64,000 bases of DNA from contig JAFMSR010000015.1 in assembly GCA_022818135.1 (NCBI GenBank), forward strand, positions 22,380,706 to 22,444,705, in the 5' to 3' direction. A model generated the notes under the pieces. That model searched no databases. It was not told where the DNA came from and saw only the letters and a program-made list of their open reading frames with translations. The position numbers were made by a program, and so were the translations under genes. Shown here in pieces: positions 46,311 through 59,300 of the stretch. The stretch comes from Saxidomus purpurata (taxonomy: Eukaryota; Mollusca; Bivalvia; Venerida; Veneridae). The number at the start of each line of letters is the position of its first letter. Within the stretch, counting starts at the first letter, position 1.

Positions 46311-48450
46311 CTATATGGCTCACCTGTATATCAATGCCAATAATACAAGGGGTCATAATTTTAACATAATTTGTAGAGGTCCACAACACAATGCTTAGTA
46401 ACATTCCGAATATCAAAGCTCTGCCTGTTAGCCTTGTGGCTTTTTTAAGTTTTCCCTATATAAGCCTATGCAAAACAAGAAATGCGGCAATGCCGCCAAA
46501 CCAGATTTTCAACAGCGCCTGTAGAAATTCTAGAATTTAATAATCTTTTTAAAAAAAAGTTAAAGTAGCATGAATATATATCATTCTTTTTAAATTCCTC
46601 CAAAGATGATATGACCTTTGACTGCCAAATCAAGTTAAAATCATGTAAACAGGTTTTCAATGTTAATGTCACTGTGACCTTGACCTTGGAGCCAGCCATG
46701 CGGACATCCTTCTACCTCCCTCCTCCCGTCATCTTGATGTGGTAAACATTTGTCTAAGTTTCTCAAATTCTTCAAAGGGTGAAGAGTTACAGGCGGACGG
46801 TTTTCAATGTTGTCACTGTGACCTTGACCTTGGAGCCCCCCTTGCGGAACCTCCCTTCCCCCCCCCCCCCTCCCGAGTGGTAAACTTTGTCTGAAGTTTC
46901 ATCAAAATTCTTCAAAGGGTTGAAGAGTTACAGAGCGGACACAATTTCCCCCCCCCCCCCCCCCTCCCCCCCCGCCCATCCGCCCATCCGCCCATCCGCC
47001 CGCCATACCCCAATCTAATAACCAGGATTTTCAAAATTGAAAACCTGGTTAATAAAGTGACTCCCCCCACTCCCAGGAAGGGTTAATTTTCACCCAGGGG
47101 TCATGATTATGCTACATGCTAAATATCTAAGCCTTGTGGATTCAAAGAAGAAGACTCAAGTTTTTCCTATGTAAAATCAAGAAACCCCCCTGTCTGGGTG
47201 TTTGACCCATGGGTCATGATTTAAACAAACTTGGTAGAGGTCAACTAGGCAATGCTACATGCCAATTATCTCATCTCTAGGCCTTGTGGTTTCAGAGAAC
47301 AGGATTTTTAAAGTTTTTCCTGTATAAGCCTATGTAAAACCAAGTGACCCCCAGACAGGATCAATTTTAACCCAGGGGTTCATAATTTGAACATACTTGT
47401 AAGGTCCACTAGACAAGGCTACATGCCGAATATCTAAGTTCTAGGACTTGTGGTTTCAGAAAACAAAATTTTTAAATATCTAAGCTCTAAGCCTAGTGGT
47501 TTCTGAGAATTTTTTTTTTAAAGTTTTTCCTATATAGCCCATGTAAAACCAAGTGACCAACCCCCCCAGGTCAGGGTCAATTTTTATCCGGGGTCATAAT
47601 TTGAAGAATTTTGGTAGAGGTCCATTAGACAATGCTACATGCCAAATATCTAAGCTCTAGGCCTAGTGGTTTCTGAGAAGAAGATTTTTAAAGTTTTTCC
47701 TATATAATTGTTTTTCTATTTACAACTCTTTAATTCAAATTTTCGGCAATATTGCCTTTTACAAGAAATTTGTCTGCACTTTTTAAATTCACATGTTGAT
47801 CATATTCATGACAAGCTTAGAAATGAAAAAACAACAAAACGTCAGGAAATGACGTCACGTCCTAATGACGTCATATACACTAAGCGTCCAAATGACGTTT
47901 CCCGTACTTTCAGGTAAGAGTCCAATCACATGAAGAATACACTTAAGAACTAGAATTCAATTGAAATTAAACCGAAACATATTTTAGTTGATACATAGTC
48001 CTGTCTTGAATGTACTTATAAATCATATTATTACATATTTGTGTAAGCCATAAATTGTCCCATTATCTAACTTAAATTGTAGATCCTCTCTGCAGCATTT
48101 CCCAGGTTTTCTTAGTATTTAATCTTCTGCAGTTGATATAAGCCTATGTAAAACTAAGTGACCACCGAGCAGGGTCAATTTTGACCCGGGGGTCATAATT
48201 TGAACAATCTTGGTAGAGGTCAACTAGGTTATAACACATGCCAAATATCTAAGCTCTAGGCTTTGTGGTTTCAGAGAAGAAGATTGTTAAAGGTTTTCCT
48301 ATTTTTGCCCTAGCAACCAGAGTTCTGCAGAGTTCTGCAGAGTTCTGCAAGAAATGGAATTCTTTGAACAATTTGGGTAGAGCTTCATGCAAGGAATATC
48401 CCTGTATAGTTTTATCAACATTGGCCTAGTGGTTTTCAGAGGAGATGTCG
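46311..48450. repeat. Head/core/tail repeat family 2, several tandem units, with C-runs
   Basis: Repeated blocks include CATAATTTGAACAATCTTGG, TAGAGGTCCACTAGACAATG, AAATATCTAAGCTCTAGGCC and TTTTTCCTATATAAGCC with a period near 170-190 bp. A different piece (46600-47010) carries GTGACCTTGACCTTGGAG twice, long C-runs (46858-46870, 46948-46973) and CGCCCATC octamers. A short TGACGTCA-rich unrelated insert lies at 47820-47930. Confidence 0.8.
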
Positions 48451-48828
48451 TTTGAATAAAAATGTTGACGGACGACTAGAAAAGCTTACCCTGGCAAAGC
48501 CAGGTGCACTTAAAAGGCTTCCTGGCAATTCTTTGGTGAAAAGCAACTTGAATACAAACGAAATGAATATGTCAACAGTGAATAGAACGTGGTTCTATCA
48601 TTATCCTATCAGTATATCTATTTTACAATATCAGTAAGTTCAAGAAGATCCTGGGACTTAAAAACAATGAAGTTATCAATAATGTCTTAAAATGCTAATA
48701 TTATGGCAACTTTTAACTGTTGTTTGATGGTCACAGAGCAAATAACTTATAAATCCCAAATTTGTTTTCTGAATACTCTTTCAACCGAGTAACACACTGC
48801 AAGTAATGCATACATGTCCTGTGAACAG

Positions 48829-50369
48829 TTACTGTTCTTCTGCAATAACATCTATCTTTCTTTCACTTTTTGGAAGAAATCCCCCTACACTGATAGACCT
48901 TTCCGAAGGACTTGTGATGTATCCACTCTCAGGGGTACTACTAGTTGAACTCCTCATTGCCGGTGGGTTGATTATCAAATTCAGTTTTCCATTTCCTTTT
49001 CCAACATGAGAATTTCCTGTGCTTATATGCGCATTAGGCCCATCAGTGGGTATGTATGTTTGGTCAACACTGACCACTGGTTGCACGTATTCTGTATATC
49101 CACTGGCAATTATGTTTGTATAGTCAGGATTAACATGGTCCTGGGGAGACAGAGACCCTTCTGAGTTCATATCACTAGCACCAGAAGATGATTTACAGGA
49201 TAGTAACTCGTGACGTGAACTGCCGCTACTGCCGTATGTAGACAGTGTTCCCCTGCCTGAGGAATTTTCATCATTGTAGCTTGATCCTTGTGATCCTGGT
49301 TTTGGCTCTTCATCTGACATTGTAAATATCTCTTCTCTAGACTTTGGTTTTGTTGTTCCTTCAATCTCCTCTTCAAAGCTGGATGTTTCGCTCTGCCGGG
49401 GTGATTTCAGGACTGTGTAACTACTATTATTAAGATCTGGGACTTTGCTGCTTTCTCTATGATGTACATCTGCTGCTAACACTAACTCATTATCTCTACC
49501 TGTGATTGAATCACAGGCAACTTCACCTCTTACTAAGCCACCATCATAAGTTTTCTGTGATGTGTTAGCGTAAGATGTCAAGGACTCCTCTTCAGACCTG
49601 CTACCAGATTCTGCAATAACTGCTTCCATCTTTGATCCATCTAAATCTTTATTCTTCTCTTGATTTAATCTGTGTGGCAAATGCTGCTCATTTTCATTTG
49701 ACTCTTCAAATTTAAAGACTTCATCTGTATTGGGACTAAACTGTTTAGGACTACAGTTTTGTCTCATTGGAGTTGGTGGTTCACTGTAGTTATCCAGTAA
49801 AGGTTTTTTTATTGAACTGTTTCTGTCTCTTGGCTTCCCTTCCTTTCTTGATGTTTTTCCTTGACCCTCAAACTTTGGAATCCTATTTTGAAGTGAACAC
49901 CAAAAATTTTTCATCTTTCTTGAGTTTGCATTTGCATTACCTGGACATTTAATCCTTGGTAAGACTTTCCAAAACTTGAGATCATCACCTATTTCTTTTG
50001 ACTGTTTAGCCGCCTCTATGTTGTCAGGTTTATTTTCAACTCCATTAACTCCATCCTTTTCTGCAACTGATCTCAAGTTTTCAAATTCAGTTTCAGCAGT
50101 ATTATCTTCATTTTGATCATTTACTAATGGATTGTGGTTCGTATTTTCATCTTGTAATTCCTTTATACCTTTAGCATGAAGGGTCCAGTCCATAACCTCC
50201 TCTGCTTTGTAAGTTGATACCTCCAAGAACAGTATATCTTTCCCTTTCCTTTCTGTTATCAGGGACTGGAGGATGAAATTTGCTAGATCATCTTCCCTTA
50301 ATGCATCAGAGTATAAAAACAAAACCATTGCACTTTGGTGACACTTTTCAAAGACTGTATGCATCACAT
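48829..50369 (-). CDS. Ig-TIR receptor last exon: rest of TIR domain and long cytoplasmic tail
   Basis: The acceptor is CTGATTTCAG in phase 1, and 512 codons run to TAA at 48829-48831. The first 65 or so residues complete the TIR fold (EKCHQSAMVLFLYSDAL, then GKDILFLEVSTY). No Phe-Trp box 3 is seen. The remaining 445 residues are hydrophilic, rich in Ser, Glu and Asn, and probably disordered. Near the C terminus there is a Tyr cluster (YTNI, YTEY, YVQP, YIPT, later GYITSP), which looks like SH2-docking sites. Codon use is ordinary and there are no internal stops, so the tail is under coding constraint. The 3' UTR end was not located. Confidence 0.84.
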
Positions 50370-53300
50370 CTGAAATCAGAATGAAAACATGTCAACGCCA
50401 TCCTCTAGAAATATTTCACTCAACATTCAGGAATATTTTTGAGATATAGTCTCATAATCTTTGAACCTTAAGTGACTTTGACATTAATTTAAACTGGAAC
50501 ATGATTGCATGTCGGTTTAATAATCTCAATGTTTCATGAAATTTTTTCAAGAGATTAAGGAGACAAAGACCAATTACCTTTGACCCATATGTGTAGCCTT
50601 CACCATTATCATCTCTATGAGATTAACATCTTGACCAAAGTTTCACTAAAATCCTACAAGTGGTCTTAGGAATATAGACTCACGACCTATAACCTTGACC
50701 TTGAGTAGCCCTGTTGGTACATCAGTTCAGCATGTGCTCAATAATTGTGCCATGTAATTCTAAAATCCTTTCATGCATGACAGAATTACCGTGCATAGAG
50801 CATTCCATTACTTTTAAACACTAAGTGTGACCTTGACCTTTGGGGTAGGTTCTTGCACACAACACATTGTCTTGATGTGCTGAACAATTGTGCCAAGTTA
50901 TTCTAAAATCAATCAATTCATGACAAAGTTACAGTCCCGACACAAATGTATGCATATATACAGGATTCCATTACCTTCAAACGCTAAGTGTGACCTTTAT
51001 CCTTGAGGTAGGGCCGTGGCTCTTGCACAAGACATGTTGTCTTGATGTGCAGAACATTTGTGCCAAGTTATTTTTAAATCAATCAATGCATGACAAAGTT
51101 GCAGTCCTGACACAAATGTGTGCGTATATACAGGATTCCATTACCTTCAAACTCTAAGTGTGACCTTGACCTTTGAGGTAGGGACGTGGGTCTTGTACCC
51201 GACACGTTGTCTTGATGTGCTAGACATTTGTGCAAAGTTATTTTAAAATCCTTCAATGCAAGACAAATTTACAGTCTGGACACGAATGTGTGCATATATA
51301 GAGGATTCTATTTCTTTCAAACTCTAAGTGTGACCTTGACCTTTGAGGTAGGGACATGGGTCTTGCATGCAACACACTATCTTGATGTGCTAAATATTTG
51401 TGCCAAGTTATTTCAAAAGCTTTCAATGCATGACAAAGTTACAGCCCAGACACGAAAAAATGTAGCGGACGGACAGACAGACGGACATACAGTACGATTT
51501 TAATATGCCACCCTTTGGAGGACATAAAAAAAACAATCCCTAAGTGTGACCTTGATCTTGTGCATGCAGGGATGGAATATAGGTTATGCACCTTATCTTG
51601 TTGAGATATGCATTGGACTTACATTTCAAGAAAATCCTTCAAGCGGTCGAGGAGATATTGAGCAGGCCAAAAAAGCCAGTGGCCCCTAAAATAAAATATG
51701 GATTTTGGGATAAAAATTTGATCCAGATTTCATGAAAAACCTTCCAATGGTTTAAAAGTAATGTAGTGAAAATGATCTCTGGTTGACCATTAGCTTGGAA
51801 TAGAAGAAAGAAGATTGAATCTACATGTTGCCTTGGTAAGATAAACATTTGGCCCAAGTTTCATGACAATCCTTTTTGAGACATGGAAATTTGATTACAA
51901 GGAACATACATAAACAAGAGCTGTCCCTCCAAAGTGACGAATGCCCCCGAAAGAGGTGCCTCACAGTCTGTGTCCTCTCCATGTGCTCAATAAATGTGCT
52001 ATGTAATTTTAAAATCCTTCCATGCATGACAGAGTAATCATGCATACAGTATTCCATTACTTTAAACACTAAGTGTGACCTTGACCTTTGAGGTAGGGAC
52101 TTGGGTCTTGCACGCGACACATCCGCTTGATGTGCTAGACATTTGTGCACAGTTATTTTAAAATCCTTCAAAGCATAATAAAGTTATAGTCTGGACACAA
52201 ATGTATGCATATATACAGGATTCCATTACCTATAAACTCTAAGTGTGACCTTGACCTTTGTGGTAGGGATGTGGGTCATGCACGCGACACGTCGCCTTGA
52301 TGTGCTAGACATTTGTGCCAAATTATTTTAAAATCCTTCAAGGCATGACAAAGTTACAGTCCGGACACGAATGTGTGCATATATGCTTATATAGAGGAAT
52401 CCATTACCTTCAAACTCTAAGTATGACCTTGACCTTTGAGCTAGGGACGTGGGTCTTGCACGCGACACGTCGTCTTGATGTGCTAGACATTTGTGCCAAG
52501 TTATTTTAAAATCCTTCAATGCATGACAAAGTTACAGTCCGGACACGAATGTGTGCATATATGCTTATATGGAGGAATCCATTACCTTCAAACTCTAAGT
52601 ATGACCTTGACCTTTGAGCTAGGGATGTGGGTCTTGCACGCGACACGTCGTCTTGATGTGCTAGACATGTGTGCCTAGTTATTTTAAAATCCTTCAATGC
52701 ATGACAAAGTTACAGTCCGGACACGAATGTGTGCATATATAGAGGATTCCATAACCTTCATACTCCAAGTGTGACCTTCACCTTTGAGGTAGGGATGTGG
52801 GTCTTGCACGCGACACGTCGTCTTGATGTGCTAGACATGTGTGCCAAGTTATTTTAAAATCCTTCAATGCATGACAAAGTTACAGTCTGGACACGAATTT
52901 GTAAGTGGGGACACACGGACGGACGGACAGACGGTCAGACGGACAGACGGTGCGATTTTAATATGCCACCCTTTGGGGGCATAAAAACGATGACCCCTAA
53001 ATGGTGACAATGACCTTGACTTGGCAGGGTAAGAACATGAAATATGCACATCATCTTGTTGAGATGAACATTTGATCCAATTTGTGTGATAACCATTAAA
53101 GGTGTTCGGAAGATATAGACCAGACATGTAAAACTTAGTGACCTTGACCTGGCATGTTTGGAACATAGGTGCATATCATCTTGAAAATCCTTCATGAGGT
53201 TAAGAAGGTTAAGAAGTCTTTTCTATGATCTAATCCGGTGACCTGGTTTATGATTCAACATGACAAAGTTTCAAACTTGGTCTAGAGTTATCAAGACAAA

Positions 53301-56300
53301 CATTCTGACCAATTTTTAGGATGATTTGTGGATAAATGTGGTATCTGGAGTGTTCAAAAGGTTTTCCTATTATCTGACCCAAAATGACTCAAGTTCCAAT
53401 TCGTCTGAGATATCAATGAGATAATGTTCTGACCAATTTTCATGATGATTGGACTTCATGATGATTGTGGCCTCTAGAGTGTGGACAGATGATATACAAA
53501 ATGTACAACCATAAATAAAACCATTCAGTACTTTCAATTGTTTTCAGTGAAATCAACTTACTTTGGTTTCCACCCATCTCACCACTTATGTACACTTTAT
53601 AATTGCGATCATTCAACATTTTTTGGATTTCTTGTGCCATTTCTTGATCTTTTTTATCCTCTGCATGGTATATGAACAAGTTGTAAAGAAATTTTTCGTC
53701 TGTAACGAAAAGAATTAAGTCCTGAACAGATACAAGAATAGCCATATACACAATAAATGCTAAAATATGAATGTATTTGGAACAAAGAATGCTTACATTT
53801 TTATAACTAGAGCTCTGCAGCTTAAGTATTGCCTGACTTCACATCAAAATGCTTAATAATTGAAACAAATGATATGTAAGGGCAGATAATTAAAAAATTT
53901 CTATAAATATTTTTCATCTGCATAGTTATGAAGTAGTACATTATGTATATATCTACAGCCTGTCTTATATCATGGTATCTAGTAATCACAACAAGAGGGC
54001 CATGATCTCTCACCTGTCTATCGTTGGCTATAACAGAAGACTATTAATAGCAGAAAAGGGTCAATTTTTACCTTTGGCTCATGATTTTCCCTTTAATAAG
54101 CCTATGTAAAATCAAGAGACCCATGGGCAGGGTTAATTTGGACCCTGAGGTCATGATTTGAACAATCTTGGTAGAGAGTCATGCCACATACTGAATATTT
54201 AAGCTCTAGGCCTCATTATTTTGCAGTCTGATTATGATCTACATTGTAATCTATTCATTTTATGCTGTCTGGTCATGCTATGCACTATCATCAGCTATTC
54301 ATTATTTTGCTGTCTGATCATGATATGAACTGTTTGCTATTCATTAGTTTGCTGTCTGATCGTGATCTGCATAGTTTGCTTTTCACTTGTTTGCTGTCTG
54401 ATCATGATCTGCACTGTTTACTTTTCATTTTTTTACTGTCTGACCATGATCTGCACTGTTTGCTATTCATTTTTTTACTGTCTATGATCTGCTCTGTTCG
54501 CTATTCATTTTTTTGCTGTCTGATCATGATCTGCACTGTAAACTATTCATTTTCTTCAACAATTTATGATACTGTCCCTATTGATAGATGGAAGAGTACA
54601 TTTTAGAAGTAAACAGAGCAAGAACTTATTCTTTTATGAAAGAACAAGAGCTGTCCCTCCCAAGTGACGAATGCCCCCGAAAGAGGTGCCTCACAGTCTG
54701 TGTCCTCTCCATGTGCTCAATAAATGTGCTATGTAATTTTAAAATCCTTCCATGCATGACAGAGTAATCATGCATACAGTATTCCATTACTTTAAACACT
54801 AAGTGTGACCTTGACCTTTGAGGTAGGGACTTGGGTCTTGCACGCGACACATCCGCTGGATGTGGAGACATTTGTGCACAGTTATTTTAAAATCCTTCAA
54901 AGCATAATAAAGTTATAGTCCGGACACAAATGTATGCATATATACAGGATTCCATTACCTATAAACTCTAAGTGTGACCTTGACCTTTGTGGTAGGGATG
55001 TGGGTCATGCACCCGACACGCCTCCGCCTTGATGTGCTAGACATTTGTGCCAAATTATTTTAAAATCCTTCAAGGCATGACAAAGTTACAGTCCGGACAC
55101 TAATGTGTGCATATATGCTTATATAGAGGAATCCATTACCTTCAAACTCTAAGTATGACCTTGACCTTTGAGCTAGGGACGTGGGTCTTGCACCCACCCC
55201 GTCGCCGTCTTGATGTGCTAGACATTTGTGCCAAGTTATTTTAAAATCCTTCAAGGCATGACAAAGTTACAGTCCGGACACGAATGTGTGCATATATGCT
55301 TATATAGAGGAATCCATTACCTTCAAACTCTAAGTATGACCTTGACCTTTGAGCTAGGGACGTGGGTCTTGCACGCGACACGCCGCTCCCCCCCCTTGAT
55401 GTGCTAGACATCTGTGCCAAATTATTTTAAAACCTTCAATGCATGACAAAGTTACAGTCCGGACACGAATGTGTGCATATATGCTTATATGGAGGAATCC
55501 ATTACCTTCAAACTCTAAGTATGACCTTGACCTTTGAGCTAGGGACGTGGGTCTTGCACGCGACACGCCGTCTTGATGTGCTAGACATGTGTACCTAGTT
55601 ATTTCAAAATCCTTCAATGCATGACAAAGTTACAGTCCGGACACGAATGTGTGCATATATAGAGGATTCCATAACCTTCATACTCCAAGTGTGACCTTCA
55701 CCTTTTGAGGGAGGGATGTGGGTCTTGCACGGCGCCTCGTCTTGATGTGCTAGACATGTGTGCCAAGTTATTTTAAAATCCTTCAATGCATGACAAAGTT
55801 ACAGTCCGGACACGAATTTGTAAGTGGGGACCTCGGACGGACGGACAGACGGACAGACGGACGCGGACAGACGGACGACGGAGCGATTTTAATATGCCAC
55901 CCTTCGGGGGCATAAAAACATGCATAGGCAAATTTGCTACCTTCTCATATGTTTTGTATATATTAAATATTGATTTATTTTTATATATGAACTTTCTTGT
56001 AATGTGAATGTAAAAATTACAACTACAGTCTTTGTTGCCAACTTTATCCAGGAAAAATCTTTAAAGGTTGATAATCAGATTTTGGCAGATTTGTTTGAAA
56101 CTTTAACATCTGATCATTTACACTCATTTATGTTCACTTAGCGCTTAATTCAAGTCAGATTTTCACTGGAGGTATTTTTAAAATTTGATTTCCCTGTCCT
56201 GGTACAGTTATTTTATCATAAGTACAAATTTGATACACATACTTTGCCTAAGGAAAGATATAAATATAAGACCTATTGTATTTTTATGTTCAATATTTGC

Positions 56301-59300
56301 ATTAACAATTATATATTTAGATGGAATTCATAAGAAATGCAAGTTTGAAAAATTATTATTACCTCCCTTTACCTATCTTGGTTGCACAACCAAGATGGAT
56401 TGGAAATAGCAGAAAGGGCCAACCCTTGGAGTTCTGATTTAAACATTTTTAGTAGAAGTCCACTGCACAATACTGCATTCCAAATATCAGAGCTCTGGGC
56501 CTAGTGGTTTTAGACAAGAAGTATTTTTGACTTTTCCCTATATATAAGCAGGCAGGGTCAATTTTGACCTGAGGATCATAATTTGAATAATCTTGGTGGA
56601 GGTTCACTAGGCAATGAGACATGCTAAATATTTGAGCTCTAGGCCTTATGGTTTGAGAAATGAAGATTTCAATTTTTTCCCCTATATTTGCTTAAGTCAA
56701 AACAGGTGACCCTCGGGCGGGTCAATTTTGACCCATAGGATCATAGTTTGAACAATCCTGGTAGAGGTTCACTAAGCAATGCCACATGCTAAATATCTAC
56801 GCTCTAGGGCTTCCTTGGATCTTGACAAGAAGATTTTAGAAGTTTTTTCTTTCTGTTGTCATAATGGTAACCAGAGTTCTGCATGGAATGGAATTTTTTT
56901 AACAACTATGAGATGGCTTCATGAAATGAACATTCCTGCCAAGTTTCATCAAAATTAGCCAAGCGAGAGGAGATGTCATTTGAAGGAAAATGTGAACATA
57001 TGACGAACAACAAATGCCGGATGATAAGCGATCCTAATAGCACCTTGTGCCAGGTGAGCTAAAAATATAAATCTGCAGGCAGGGTTAGTTTTGACCCCAG
57101 GGGCATGATTTGTTTAAACCTGAAAATGAGTACAACACAACTACACATGCCAAATATCTGAGCTCTGGGCCTTGCATTTTTGGAGAAGAATATTTTTACA
57201 GTTTTCCAATTTGATGCCAAGCCAACCAAATTTCCGCATAGAATGTATGCAATTCTTTGAACATCCTCGGTAGAGCTAATGCAAGGAACATTCCTTAAAA
57301 CATTCATCAACATTAGCCTAGTGCTTTCAGAGATGTTTTAAAACAAGAGGGCCAAGATGATCCTATATCGCTCAACTGGCTACTATTTGGCTATAACAAA
57401 AGATTATCAATAGCAGAAAGGGTCAATTTTGACCTTCGGCTCAAGATTTTCCTCTATATAAGCCTATGTTAAATCAAGAGACCCTCTGGCAGGATCAAGT
57501 TTGACCTGGGGGTCATGATTTGAACAATCTTGGTAGAGGGTCACCAGGTAATGCCACATGCTAAATATCTATGCTCTTAGGGCCTCTAGAAGATTTAAAA
57601 CAAGTGACCCTCGGGTGGGGTCAATTTAACATGGGAGTCATAATTTGAACAATCTTGGTAGAGGTCAACTAGGTTATAACACATGCTAAATATCTAAGCT
57701 CTAGGCCTTGTGGTTCCAGAGAAGATTTATAAAAAGTTTTTCCTATATAAGCCTATTGAAAAACAAGAAACCCCAAGGGCAGAGTAAATTTTGACCCGGC
57801 GGTCATAATTTGAACAATCTTGGTAGAGGTCCACTAGGTTATGCAACATCCCAAATATTTAAGCTCTAGGCCTTCCTGTTCTTGAGAAGAAGATTTTTCC
57901 TTTCTGTTGCCATAGCAACCAGAGTTCTGCATGGAATGGAATTATTTGAATATCTATGAAAGGGCTTCATGCGAGGAACATCCCTGCCAAGTTATATCAT
58001 CATTGGCCTATTGGTTTCAGAGGAGATGTCGTTTGAAGGAAAATGTTAACGGATGTATGACATACGCCAGACGGAATGCGATCCTAATAGCTCACTCTGG
58101 CACTTTGTCACAGGTGAGACAACAAGTAGTATTTCCTCAGTAAAAGCTTATCACTGCTTCTTGAGGTGTAATTTTTTGTCTTGGGTTAAATGCCAATTTC
58201 ATTATTCTTTAAAAGGTCAAGTAGGCCTACTAGACTTCCATCATCCATAAGATAAAGAAACAGCACATTTTTCTAACATACAGAGTCTGTTTAGTAGCAC
58301 ATGACCCTTAACCAGTTTATGGAATACAAGTGAACCACCTTAACCACTTACCCATTAAGGTGAACACAGAGTGTGAATAGCACTTACTGTCAATGGTTCT
58401 AGGACCCAAAGCAGATATCCTGCTGCAGCAGTAGAGCCAGATCTGTGGTCCATACAGAGCTCGGCAACATAGCACCAGGATGATAAAAATAATCACAAAC
58501 ACTACAACGCCCCCAAGGCTTAAACCTATAATTAGCCATTGGTTGCAATTGTCTGAAATCAGAAGCAACAGTTAAAAGAATAAAACAAAATGACTTCAAT
58601 ACATTTTACATTGAAATAGTTTTAAAAGGTCACGTGCCAACTGTATTTTCCTTTACTCAAACTAACATTTTCACCTGTATCTAACATTTCCCTAACTTCA
58701 AAATGGCCTGCAACTTGTGAAAAGGATCCTTCAGATATCCTGACTCACAACAATTCTTTTCCTTACTTTGATAACAGAAATATGCCATCAGTGTATTTAC
58801 AATTATATAAAATGTAATGAATTTTGTGGTCAAACATATGTAATTGCTATTAGAAAATGTAATTTACATTTTTTTAATATCAAAGAAATCACATAGTTTT
58901 GGAGCTATGTTCATACACAGACCAATATACACATGTGTAAACTTCATTCAAATCTGTATACATCATCCAAATTTCACTGATGTAGCATTAAAAAAGCAGA
59001 AAGTAGGTCAGTAAGTCAAAGTCAAAGTTAAAATCTGCATAAAAAACTATCCGTATATTTCAAATGTCATTGCCGTAGCTTCAAAATCAAGAAAGTAAAT
59101 CAGCAGGTTAAATTACCCCAAGTTTGACCCTTTGACCTCAAAATCAGTAGGGGTAATCTACTGGTCAAGATCAACCTAACAATTTCGAATCATGAAGATC
59201 ATAGGTAATTGAGCACAATAGATCTGACCTTGACCTTTGCCCAAGTGACCAAAATATCAATAGAGATTACCTACTGGACAGGTTAAGATCAACCTGTGTG

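Noticed and set aside
52328..52697. Repeated minus-strand frames of about 63 codons beginning MKDFKIT with near identical peptides (also 55060-55617)
   Set aside because: They recur once per core unit of the pearl-like elements, and the period of about 178 bp is not a multiple of three. They are repeat shadows, not a gene family.
48829..53699. SEFIR (IL-17 receptor) domain instead of TIR
   Set aside because: The Ig-like ectodomain, box 1 pattern and strand order fit IL-1R-type TIR better; IL-17 receptors lack Ig domains of this type.
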